NCBI RefSeq assembly: GCF_029168945.1 | Contig: NC_083602.1 | Coordinates: 69,336,600-69,400,599, forward strand | Direction of reading: 5' to 3' | Source of the DNA: Cannabis sativa | Taxonomy: Eukaryota; Streptophyta; Magnoliopsida; Rosales; Cannabaceae | Length of the DNA stretch: 64,000 nucleotides | Shown here: positions 11,669 through 22,641 of the stretch, piece after piece | Layout of the letters: every line of letters starts with the position of its first letter | Numbering within the stretch: the stretch's first letter is position 1 | Program-made: the position numbers and the translations under genes | The notes under the pieces: model-generated | Database searches by the model: none | What the model was told of the DNA's origin: nothing | What the model saw: the letters and a program-made list of their open reading frames with translations, nothing else

Positions 11669-12869
11669 TGCTGCATATATACTTTTAGCATCTAGAATTG
11701 GTTAGTGCATCTCCTTGAAGCGAAATCCTAGTTAGACTTATCCCTTAGAAATGATTTAGGCCATCTTTGGACGTTTGAGCCTTTCTAACCTTCCCTATAA
11801 AATAAATTTTTCCCTAGTCGCCCAAGTTTGAGCCGTTTAGCCTATTCTTGTTGTGCAACCCAATCATACATATCACACCAATCCTAATAAGCATTTCCAC
11901 ACATGTCCTAACTTAATTGCTCACTTGTCAAGAGCCAAGTTTCACATTAAGTTTGGGGTGAGTGTAACTTGTGGCGAGCTAATTCAAGATTATACTTTTA
12001 GCCACATTGGGGACAATGTTGGGTTGTAAGTTTGGTGTGGGGGAATTAGCTCACAAAGTATATTAGTATGCACTTTCAATTAACCTTCTCTTGCTATCTA
12101 TTATATAAGTATAATATAGTAATAAATTTCTTTCTAATATATATATATATATATGAAAAAAAAAATCAGCAATGAAAAGAAAAAAAAAATGTGCTTGCAA
12201 CTAAGTTTCGGGTGTTTCCCCCATTTTAGTTCAAAGAAAAAAAAAACAAAGAATAAACATAGCAAGAGAAGTCTATTCCAATACCAAGTACTTGTGAGTA
12301 TAATGTATTAGGGAAGTGAGTCAAGAGAAAAAAAAAATCATAAGGAAGAGGCTCGGTTTTTGACAAGTGAAGTGGTTAGGTGTTGAGCTAGCTTAAATAC
12401 ATCCTTTACCATACCCTAGCCCAAGCCTAACATTACAAGCCTATTAAGTCCTATTGATCAAGGGGATAAGTTTAGACTACATTAGTGGAGAGGAGTGCAT
12501 TAATCCAACTTATGGAGCTGAAGTGAATGAAAAAAAAAAAGTTTAAGGTAGTTGTAGGAAAGTTCAAAGTTTTGGTGGGATATACTTGTATAAATTGTTG
12601 AGTAGGTGACGTTGGGGAAGTATTAATGTTAAACAATGAGAAAACTTTAAAAGGGCAGCATATAAAGTTACGGCAAACACATTGTCCTATTCCATTTAAT
12701 TCAATTTTTTCTGAGAGCATCAATGTTCGCTAGGTCAACTTGAATTTCTATGAAATCTCTCATTTGTCTTGTGTGTTGAGTCTTTGTGTAAAATTTGTTG
12801 TTGTGCTTTATTTTGTTTATTTTGTGTTGTCATTGCTCAGGGACGAGCAAGATTCTAAGTTTGGGGTGT
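11669..12869 (+). mobile_element. Extra copy of the Athila 3' internal region
   Basis: This is near-identical to 36970-38159, the untranslated stretch before the 3' LTR, and ends with the same polypurine tract (AAGTTTGGGGTGT). It holds poly(A) runs, a TA repeat (12138-12154) and several AAGTTTGG-type words. Everything between the LTR fragment and this segment (gag, pol, third ORF) is absent, so it is a second, internally deleted unit sharing an LTR with the main one. Confidence 0.82.
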
Positions 12870-14405
12870 TGATAAATCTAAGATTTAGAGTTATTTTTAT
12901 ATCTTTAAGCTTGAATTTTAAGTTGAATTGTGGAGCAATTAATGTCTATATTATGTAATTGTGTTTAGTTTGTTGTGTCTTGGTAATAAATGGAAGTGTG
13001 TGTGTGTTAGTAAGTGTTAAATAGACTTATGTTGTTGTTTTTATGTGTATTAAGCAGAAAAAAAAAATGAAAGAATAGGTATTTGGAAATGTTTGGGACA
13101 AGGAAGAAAAGGAGCAGAAAAATGCTTATTGCTGACTGGCATTGCTGTAGCAATCACCGCGTAGCAATTTGTTAGCCCAGTAAGTGTATTTTGGCAGAAC
13201 GTGCAGCTGGCATTAACGAAGAAAGAAAGGAGCTAAGGTGGTGAAAGTGTGACCAATGACTCAACTAATAGGTGGAAAATGAAGGACAAGTGGACCATGA
13301 CCTGGATTTCCAATTAGGGTAAACTTTAGTACCCTAATTGGAGAGCAAAAGGGAAGGAGGAGAGAATAGAAAGGTGGCTGCACTTTGAGAAAAGGGCTGG
13401 TACGAAAATTACAGCAGAAAAAGAAATCTAAGTACAGAGAAAGAAAGAAGAAGAAGAGAGTACAAAGAAGAAGACTAAGAAGAAGGAGAAGAAGGCAACC
13501 TACAAAGAGAGGATTTGAGTTTCAAACTCATTTCTCTTGCTCTCCTCTTCATTTTTTATCATTTTCTACTCTCTAGTTTTCTCTTTAACTCCATGAACAT
13601 TTCATTTTCTGGTTTGATGTTTTTAATTTCAGCTATGAACTAAAATATTTGAGATTTGGGTGGTTATAAACCCTTGTATGGACTAGTACTTTGATTTTGC
13701 AGTGATTAAGTAATCTTGTCTTTGTTCAATTAGTTGTGATGAAATGTTGATTGAATGTTAATTTTTGGCCAGCTTTAACATTTAGCAAGCTAGATCTTAC
13801 TTGGAAAAGTAAGACCTAGTTGAACCCATCTAATTGATGCATGATTTTTACCCTTTTTTTTAGGTATTAATTAGTAGTGAAATATGCATATTTTGCTACC
13901 ATGCATAACTAAGGATTTGATGCTTTATTGAACTATTTGTGATCTAATCTGATGTAGGAATGCATTGTTAAGATTATGAATGGTTTATTGCAAGTTTAGG
14001 AAAAAGCTTGTTGGTTTTTTTTTTTTTTTTGAAATATGTTAACTCTGCCAGGATTGCTGGGTCATCGCTGTATCAACTGGGACATACAAGTGGAAATAAT
14101 CACCCAAGTCTATTTTCCAAATCTGAAATTATCACCACTTTAATCACTTTTAGCCTCTTATTTTTAGTTTATTTAGTTTAAAATATTATTTCTCAAGTTT
14201 AGAATTAAGGTTAAGAATTTTTCTCTTGAATTAATTTGTTACTTTGTTTATTTTTATTTGAAATTCTTGGAATTGCTTTTAGTTGATTTTGCATTATTTA
14301 GTAAAAAGTCACTATGGAGACGAATTTTGATTACTTATCATTGTATTACTTGTTTGTAATTGTGTACACTTGCGCAATTATAAATCAATATAAATTTTCA
14401 CAACA
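12870..14405 (+). mobile_element. Central LTR of the Athila-type array (5' LTR of the main unit)
   Basis: This is a 1,536-bp LTR from TGATAAATCTAAG to TTTTCACAACA. The primer-binding site follows six bases later and the polypurine tract of the left unit precedes it, so it acts as 3' LTR of the deleted unit and 5' LTR of the main unit. It contains a GAA-rich leader around 13385-13510 that reads as a Lys/Arg-rich frame but is also in the 3' LTR and is not a gene. It is highly similar to 38160-39688. Confidence 0.9.
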
Positions 14406-14411
14406 AGTTTT

Positions 14412-14430
14412 TGGCGCCGTTGCCGGGGAC
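14412..14430 (+). other. Athila-type primer-binding site
   Basis: TGGCGCCGTTGCCGGGGAC is the well-known Ty3/gypsy Athila/Calypso-group site, reported as complementary to the 3' end of tRNA-Asp. It lies six bases after the LTR and has no evident mismatch. Confidence 0.88.
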
Positions 14431-14533
14431 TTTAAGTTCTAAATTTTGTTTTATCAACTAATTGACATTCTAAAAATTTTTGTGCTTTTAATCTTGCTGG
14501 TTTGTTCTTTGAAATCTCAGGTATCTATAGTGT

Positions 14534-15640
14534 ATGAACCAACAAGAGGACTTTGAACTTGCTCCTATTGACCCCGAGATTGAACGCATATTTTGAAGAA
14601 GAAGAAGAATGGTTCAAAAGGCTAAAGGCCGAGACATCATGGCTGAGAATCTTGATGATGATGGGATTGCCCAACAAATTGTTAATCCCATCATATTGGC
14701 AGATGATCGAGCAAGGGCTATACGAGAGTATGCAACCCCCATGTTTAATGAGCTCAATCCAGGTATTGTGAGGCCTAAAATACAAGCACCGCAATTTGAG
14801 CTCAAGCCAGTGATGTTTCAAATGCTCCAAAATGTGGGGCAATTCAGCGGGATGCCAACTGAGGATCCTCACCTCCATCTCCGTTCATTCTTGGAGGTGA
14901 GCGATTCTTTCAAGATCTAAGGAGTGAGTGAAGAGGTGTTAAGGTTGAAGCTATTCCCATTCTCACTACGAGACTGAGCTAGATCATGGCTCAACACTTT
15001 GCCTCCTAATTCTGTTACCAATTGGAATGACCTTGTTGAGAAGTTTCTGAGGAAATACTTTCCTCCTACTAGAAATGCAAAATTCAGAAGTGAGATCATG
15101 TCTTTTCAGCAACTTGAAGATGAGTCTACAAGTGATGCGTGGGAGAGGTTTAAGGAACTTTTGCGAAAGTGTCCACATCATGGCATTCCACATTGTATTC
15201 AGATGGAGACTTTTTATAATGGCTTGAATGCAGCTTCTCGAATGGTGTTAGATGCATTGGCCAATGGTGCTATTTTGTCGAAGTCTTACAACGAAGCATT
15301 TGAGATTTTGGAGACCATTGCAAGTAACAACTACCAATGGTCCAACACAAGAGCTCCAAGTACTAGAAAAGTGGCGGGGGTTCTTAAAGTGGATGCAATA
15401 ACAGCTTTGACAGCTCAAATGGATTCCATGACGAATGTTTTGAAGAATTTGAGCATTGGGAACGCTAAAAATATTCAGCCAGCTGCTGCCATTCAAAGTG
15501 ATGATGTCTCATGTGTGTTTTGTGGAGAAGGGCATGTGTTTGAGAAGTGTCCCTCTAATTCGGAGTCCGTTTGTTACATGGGAAATCAGAATTTTAATAG
15601 AAATCATTGGGCATTCTCAAATTCTTACAATCAAGCATGA
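14534..15640 (+). pseudogene. Athila gag pseudogene
   Basis: This is the structural capsid/nucleocapsid polyprotein of the Athila-type element. The first ATG after the primer site (14534) opens a frame that keeps family features to 15640: LRLKLFPFSLRD, ARSWLNTLPP, NDLVEKFLRKYFPP and CPHHGIPHCIQMETFYNG, which are hallmarks of the plant retrotransposon gag domain. A zinc-knuckle-like CVFCGEGHVFEKCP lies near 15510-15550 (C-x2-C-x4-H-x4-C). In-frame stops occur near 14597, 14918 and 14976 and again at 15638. A frameshift separates it from the protease part. It cannot yield an intact Gag without repair. Confidence 0.88.
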
Positions 15641-16056
15641 AAGAATCATCCTAATTTGTCTTGGGGGGTCAAGGAGCAAGCTCAAGCACCGCACTAGCCC
15701 AAGGAAGACAAGCATATCCACCGGGTTTTTCACAACAACCGCGACATTCACAACATGCTCAAAATTCTCAATCGAATTCTTTGGAGAGTCTAATGCGGGA
15801 TTATTAGGCCAAAAATGATACGGTGATACAAAGTCAAGCTGCCTCTCTTCGAAACCTTGAGTTGCAACTTGGACATTTAGCCAATGAATGAAAAGCTAGG
15901 CCGCAAGGTTCTTTGCCTAGCGACACGTAAAATCCAAGGAGGGATGGGAAGGAACAATGCAAATCCATTCAACTAAGGAGTGGCAAGCATCTGAAAAATT
16001 TTGAGGAGGAAATAAAGGGTAGTGCGGAGCCCACTTCAATCCAAATTGACAAAAAA

Positions 16057-18281
16057 TTGAGTAAAAAAACTGCCCAGGAATTTGCTGATACCAGACCAGT
16101 TGATACAGCAAAGGGTCAGCAACCTGACAGTCAGCAATCCGCACCAGTATGTTCTAGTTCTAAACCACCCCTTCCATTTCCTCAAAGATTTCAGAAACAG
16201 CAGCAAGATGGGCAATTCAATAAGTTTTTAGATGTGTTGAAGCAGCTCCATATCAATATTCCCTTGGTGGAAGCATTGGAGCAAATGTCGAATTATGTCA
16301 AGTTCTTAAAAGACATTTTGACGAAGAAAAGGAGGTTGGGGGAGTTTGAAACTGTAGCTCTCACCGAAGGATGCAGCGCCATGTTGAAAAGTAACATTCC
16401 ACCAAAATTAAAGGATCCTGGTAGTTTTACAATCCCTTGTTCTATTGGGGGATGAGATGTTGGAAGAGCCTTATGTGATTTGGGTGCAAGCATCAACCTC
16501 ATGCCTATGTCGATCTTTAAGAAGTTGGGTATTGGTGAAGCACGTCCTACAGCTGTTACATTGTAGCTTGTTGACAGGTCCATGGCCCATCCTGAAGGAA
16601 AAATAGAAGATGTTCTAGTACAGGTTGACAAGTTTATTTTTCCAGCCGATTTCATCATCCTAGACTATGAAGCTGATAGAGATGTGCCTATTATCTTGGG
16701 TCGACCATTCCTTGCTACCAGGAGAACTCTGATTGATGTGCAAAATGGGGAGCTCACTATGAGGGTGAATGACCAAAAAGTCACCTTTAATGTGTTCAAT
16801 GCTGTGAGATTTCCGGATGAGATAGAAGAATGCTCCCGCATAAGTGTAATTGACTCTATTGTGGCTGAAAGATTTCACAAGGAAGCTTGGAAGGATGAGA
16901 AGTTTATAAGTTCTTTTGATGAGCTTGAAGACTTGAGTGAAGATGAAGACAACCAAGTTGCTTGGGTGGAGCCATTGCAACCTATCCCTAAATTCAAGAA
17001 GCCCTTTGAATCTTTGGAGTTGAAGGAAAGTAATTTCAAGCCTCCAAAACCCTCCATCCAAGAACCACCGAAGTTGGAGTTGAAACCCTTGCCAAGCCAT
17101 CTGAAGTATGCCTATTTGGGGGAGAATGACACGCTGCCAGTTATTATAGCAGCAAACTTGGTAGTTGAAGATGAAGGTTCCTTGCTAGAGGTGTTAAAAA
17201 AGAATAAAAAAGCAATCGGGTGGACTATGGCTGACATAAGGGGCATTAGTCCAACGATTTGCACGCACAAGATACTCTTAGAAGCTAGTTGTAGTAATTC
17301 TATTGAGCATCAGCGAAGATTGAATCCCGTCATGAAAGAAGTGGTGCAAAAAGAAGTGATCAAGTGGCTAGATTATGGTATTGTGTACCCAATTTCGGAT
17401 AGCTCATGGGTTAGTCCTGTTCAATGTGTGCCCAAGAAAGGAGGAGTCACGGTGGTGGCTAATGAGAACAATGAGTTGATTCCTACTCGAACCGTGACCG
17501 GTTGGAGGGTGTGTATGGACTATCGGAAACTAAACAATGCTACTCGGAAGGATCATTTCCTACTGCCATTTATTGACCAAATGTTGGATGGTTTGGCGAG
17601 AAAAGAGTTTTATTTCTTTCTTGACGGATATTCGGGTTACAATCAGATTTCTATAGCACCGAAAGACCAAGAAAAAACCACATTCACATGTCCATATGGC
17701 ACCTTTGCCTTTAGGAGGATGCCATTCGGATTGTGCAATGCTCTCGCTACTTTCCAAAAGTGTAAGATGGCTATTTTCTCGGATATGGCTGAGAGTATTT
17801 TGGAGATATTCATGGATGACTTCTCTATCTACGGGGACTCATTTGGGGTTTGGAGAATTTGGAGAAAGTGTTAGCAAGATGTGAAGAAACCAACTTGGTG
17901 CTTAATTGGGAGAAATGCCACTTCATGGTTCAAGAGGGTATTGTGTTGGGTCACACAGTGTCTAGCAAGGGGATAGAAGTTGACAAGGCAAAGCTAGAAG
18001 TTATTGAGAAGTTACCAGCCCCTACCACGGTGAAAGGCATAAGAAGCTTCCTTGGACACGCGGGTTTTTATAGGCGCTTCATTAAAGACTTTTCTAAGGT
18101 GTCTAAACCCTTGTGTAGCTTGCTGGAACAAAATAGGCCATTTGAGTTTACCGCTGAATGTAATGAAGCATTTTTGAAGTTGAAGACAGCTCTTGTTACG
18201 GCCCCCGTGATTGTAGCACCCGATTGGTCATTAACCTTTGAACTCATGTGTGATGTAAGTGATTTTGCCATTGGAGCTGTT
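16057..18281 (+). pseudogene. Athila pol: protease, RT and start of RNase H (disrupted)
   Basis: One reading frame from 16057 to 17874 holds LHINIPLVEALEQM, then an aspartic protease core ALCDLGASINLMP near 16475, then Ty3/gypsy RT: a PVQCVPKKGG block near 17420, WRVCMDYRKLN near 17510, FFLDGYSGYNQI near 17620, RMPFGLCNA near 17715, and the catalytic FMDDFS near 17810. Stops occur at about 16453 and 16564. A one-base shift near 17845 moves the rest (ENLEKVLARCEETNLVLNWEKCHF, then SFLGHAGFYRRFIKDFS) into another frame. RNase H opens with DVSDFAIGA and is cut at 18281 by a copia solo LTR; it resumes at 20174. Confidence 0.9.
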
Positions 18282-20173
18282 TGTTGGGTTTTATGCCCTA
18301 AATAAAACTCATTTCAATATAATCAGATTTACTTATTAATATAGATCAGAAATAACATTTAATGTTGCATGGTTCACATGATTTATTTAATGATTATATG
18401 TACATAATGTATGAATTCATCTGAAACCCTTTTCACATACTTGATCCTGTTTATTGTGTCGTCAACACATTGGAAAGTAAACATGACTATGTGAATAAAG
18501 TTTCCTACATTTATCAGACACAGGGTTTTACTGATATGATAATCTACAACAGAGTTTACTTGCATTTGGAGAAGTGCTATGTTCTTTCCAGAGCATTGGT
18601 TAAAGTAAAGCTCAGGTTGGATGCATGGAGTATGCATCGCAAGGGACCGATATTGAACTTTGACTTAGATTTAAATAAACTTACCGTAAAATCTATTCAA
18701 GTCAATATCGCCTAGTTGATCCTAGATCAAATGATCTTAATCCTGTTATGATTAGGCTCAATCTCGAGAGGCTATTCGTGTTCTTTGATTTGTTAGTTAA
18801 GCCTACTTTTAGGTCAGGGTGATACGTACATTTTGGGAACACGGTAGTGCAATTGAGTGGGAGCGCTATCATAAACATGGAATCTATAGCTTCTATCTGG
18901 CGAATAGTAAGCAAAGGATGATCTCCTTTGAGCTTGACCAAACGAACATAAATGGTGGAGTACTCATTTCACATAAGCTGAAATATCATTTATACGGGGT
19001 CAAGTGTTTTAAGGAATAAATACATTGTAGGGTGTTACGGTAATTTAATCCCTTTACAGTGTAGATCATTCATATAGAGGATCAGTGATCAAATTAGGAT
19101 TATAACAATGGATAACTAATGATGTGTCTATATGGTGGAACATATAGAGCATTCTATATACTGAGAGTGCAATTCTAAGTTCTATGCGTGGATTCAATGA
19201 AGAATTAATAAGTAAGTGAATTTTAGTGCTAAATTCTTGATCTACTTATTGGAAGCTCGGTTATATAGACCCATGGTCCCCCCACTAGTTGAGATAATAT
19301 TGCTTGTAAGACTCATGTAATTGGTTTTGATTAATCAATTATAATTCTCAAATTAGACTATGTCTATTTGTGAATTTTTCACTCAGTAAGGGCGAAATTG
19401 TAAAGAAAGAGTTTATAGGGGCATATTTGTTAATTATGATACTTTGTATGGTTCAATTAATAAATATGATAAATGACAATATTATTTAATAATTATTTAT
19501 AGTTATTAAATAGTTAGAATTGGCATTTAAATGGTTGAATTAGGAAATTGGCATTTTCGAGAAAATCAGATACAAAAGGTGTTAAAACTGCAAAATTGCA
19601 AAAAGTGAGGCCCAAATCCACTAAGCATGGCCAGCCACTTTTATAGGCAATTTAAACTGATATTTTTATTATTTTAATGCCAAATAATTCAAACCTAACC
19701 CTAGTGGAATGCTATAAATAGATAGTGAAGGCTTTAGGAAAATTACACTTAAATTTTCTATTTTTCCTTCAGAGAAAAAACTGAGCCTTCTCTCTCCCTA
19801 TCTTTAGCTGACCACTCTCTCTCTTCTTCCTTAGAATTTCGAAATCCTTAGTGTATGAGTAGTGCCCACACACATCAAGCAATACCTTAATCATAGTGAG
19901 GAAGATCGTGAAGAAAGATCATCAGCAAAGGAGATTCAGCATCAAGGATTCAGAGAAAGAGATCCAGGTTCAGATATTGATAATGCTCTGCTACAGAAAG
20001 GAATCAAGGGCTAGATATCTGAACGAAAGGAGTCATATTATTCCGCTGCACCCAATGTAAGGTTTCTTAAACTTTATTTGTGTTTATTTCATCGTTTTAG
20101 AAAGTTCATATTTAGGGTGTTAATAAACATACTTGTGAGTAGATCTATGATCCTGGTAAAATAAATTCCAACA
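18282..20173 (+). mobile_element. Copia-family solo LTR inside the Athila RNase H
   Basis: This is a 1,892-bp LTR starting TGTTGGGTTTTATGCCC and ending ATTCCAACA, with a CTATAAATAG box at about 19712. It is flanked by 5-bp repeats CTGTT (18277-18281 and 20174-20178). No internal sequence lies on either side. Removing it with one CTGTT restores the RNase H reading [19 protein letters not shown]. It is a product of LTR-LTR recombination after a full insertion. Confidence 0.95.
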
Positions 20174-20486
20174 CTGTTCTCGGGCAGCGGAATAACAAGA
20201 TCCTTCACTCCATTTATTACGCAAGCAAAACTCTTGATGATGCCCAAATTAACTACACCACTACTGAGAAAGAGCTACTGACGGTGGTTTTCGCATTTGA
20301 GAAATTCAGATCGTATCTTGTGGGGACCAAGGTTATTGTGTATACTGACCACTCGGCAATCAAGTATTTGATAGCCAAGAAAAATTCTAAATCGAGGCTC
20401 ATTCGTTGGGTTTTGTTGCTACAAGATTTCGATTTGGAAATCCAAGACAGAAATGGGACAGAAAACAAAGTGGCGGACCATCTATC
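20174..20486 (+). pseudogene. Athila pol: remainder of RNase H
   Basis: This continues the RNase H domain from 18281. It reads [20 protein letters not shown], then [20 protein letters not shown], then [24 protein letters not shown] and VADHLS. These are standard gypsy RNase H blocks, including the Glu of TEKELL and the Asp of YTDH. It is open across its length and is cut at 20486 by the complete copia element. The next residues (R-L-E) resume at 32175. Confidence 0.9.
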
Positions 20487-22347
20487 TGTTGGGTTTTATG
20501 CCCTAAATAAAACTCATTTCATATAATCAGATTTACTTATTAATAAAGATCAGAAATAACATTTTATGTTGCATGGTTCACATGATTTATTTCATGATTA
20601 TATGTATATAATGTATGAATTCTTTTTAAGTCCAGAACATATGAGTTGGTTAAAGATTATAGTGTTGTCAGCACAGTGGAATATAATCTTTATTATATGT
20701 TCAAAAGTTGATTCCCTGATTTGTCAGAACACTGGATTTAGACTGACATGGTATAATCAACGATAGGTATTCTTACACCTTGGAAAAGTGTTATGTCCTT
20801 TCCAGGACATTGGCAAAGTTTACCAGTATCGGATGTATGGAGTATACATCGGAAGGGACCGATATTGAACTTTGATTAGATATGTTGAAATTTACCGTAA
20901 TATCTATTCAATTCAATATCACCTGTTGATCCTAGATCACATGATCGAAATCCTGATATGGTTAGGCTCAATTTCAAGTGTGTTACTCGTGTTCTTTGAT
21001 TTGTTAGTTAAGCCTAGTTTTGTATCAGGGTGATACGTACATTTTGGAAACACGGTAATGCAATTGAGTGGGAGCGCTAACATAAATATGGAATCTATAG
21101 CTTCTATTTGGCAAATAGAAGTAAAGGATGATTTCCTTCGAGCTTAACCAAACGAAGATAAATGGTGGAGATCTCATTTCACTTAGGTGAAATATCATTT
21201 ATACAGGGTTAAGTGTTTTAAGGATAAAATACATTGTAGGGTGTTACGGTAATTTAATCCTGTACGGTGTAAATCATCTATATAGAGGATCATTGATCAC
21301 ATTAGGGTTATAACAATGGATAACTAATGACGTGTCTATATCGTGGAACATATAGAGCGTTTCTATATGACTGAGAGTGCGATTCCAAGTTCTAAGTGTG
21401 GATTCAATGAGGAATTAACAAGTTAGGGAATTTACTTGGTAAATTCGGTTCGACTTATTGGAAGCTCGGTTATATAGACCCATGGTCCCCATACTAGTTG
21501 AGGCCATACTTCTTGTAAGACTCAGTTAATTGATTTTAATTAATCAATTAAAATTCTAAAAGTTAGACTATGTCTACTTTATGAATTTTCACTAAGCAAG
21601 GGCAAAATTGTAAAGAAAGGAGATTTTAGGTTTATTTATTGATTAAGAGACTTTATATGTCTAAATTAATAAATATATTAAATGGCAATATTATTTGATA
21701 ATTATTTCCAAGTTATTAAATAATTAGAATTGGCATTTAAAAGGTTAAATTGAAAAATTGGCATTTTTGAGAAAATGGGAATGGAAAATAACAAAATGGG
21801 AAAGTTGCAAAGTGAGGCCCAATACCCTTTGTATGGCCGGCCCTATGCATGAGAAATACCATTTGTAGTTTCCATTATTTTAATGCCATACGATTCTAAC
21901 CTAAACCTAGAGGGTTTTCTATAAATAGAAAGTGTTGGCTTGAGGAAACTAACACACACATCTTTGATCACTTTGTTTCTCTCAGAAAAAGCCTCACACG
22001 CCACCTTCTCTCTCTCTTTTCTTCTTTGTAATTTCGAAACTTTGAGTGAATGAGTAGTGCCCACACACACATCAAGTGGTATCTCAATCATAGTATGGAA
22101 GACTATGGAATTTCTGCATCAAATAAGGAGAAAAGAAGATCCAGGTTCAGATCTTGGTGATGCTCTGCTACAGAAAGGAATCAAGGGCTAGAGATCTGAA
22201 CGGAAGGAGTCATATTATTCCGCTGCACCCACTGTAAGGTTTTCTAACTTTATATGTGTTTAATTTCATTGTTTTAGAATTCATATTAGGTTGTTAATCC
22301 AACATACTTGTTAGTAAATCTAGATCCTGGTAAAATAATTTCTAACA
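20487..22347 (+). mobile_element. 5' LTR of the complete copia element (element 3)
   Basis: This LTR is 1,861 bp, from TGTTGGGTTTTATGCCC to TTTCTAACA. CTATC (20482-20486) precedes it and recurs after the 3' LTR (32170-32174). It has a TATA-like CTATAAATAG near 21920 and a CT-rich leader. By-eye alignment with the 3' LTR (30311-32169) gives about 17 substitutions and one 2-bp indel, roughly 1% divergence, so the insertion is recent. Confidence 0.95.
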
Positions 22348-22349
22348 AC

Positions 22350-22362
22350 TGGCACCAGAGCC
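22350..22362 (+). other. Primer-binding site of copia element 3
   Basis: TGGCACCAGAGCC lies two bases after the 5' LTR, resembling the initiator-Met tRNA site of Ty1/copia elements (usually TGGTATCAGAGC). Confidence 0.82.
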
Positions 22363-22629
22363 ATGGTAATGATTTACTTTCATGTAATATGAATTAAAAC
22401 GATGATTGCATGTTTCTGTGTTGATTTGGATGGTTTCATGTTGGTTTATGTGCTTATGTGATGAATGTTAATGTTGTACGAAATTTTTCCATGAAATATA
22501 TTTTTTCAATTTTTGAAAATATTTTATTTGGATTCCTTGTGAAAAATTGAGCAACTTTCGTTTTTACGGAACTCGATTCCGATAAAAATTGAGAAAGATA
22601 TGAATTTTGGAAGATTGGAAATCATGGTT

Positions 22630-22641
22630 GCTGCATGCAGC
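22630..22641. promoter_or_regulatory. Conserved palindrome downstream of the PBS, element 3
   Basis: GCTGCATGCAGC lies about 270 bp after the primer site. The GC-rich patch around it in the other copies is largely gone here, yet the palindrome core remains. Function unknown. Confidence 0.55.

Noticed and set aside
13385..13576. Lys/Arg-rich small ORF in the Athila LTR (also at 38682-38873)
   Set aside because: It comes from a GAA/AGAAG-rich leader inside the LTR. Duplication in both LTRs is simply LTR identity, and there is no family match or codon signal.
20566..20766. 66-residue ORF identical to one at 30390-30590
   Set aside because: It is the same stretch of the 5' and 3' LTRs of one element; identity comes from LTR duplication.
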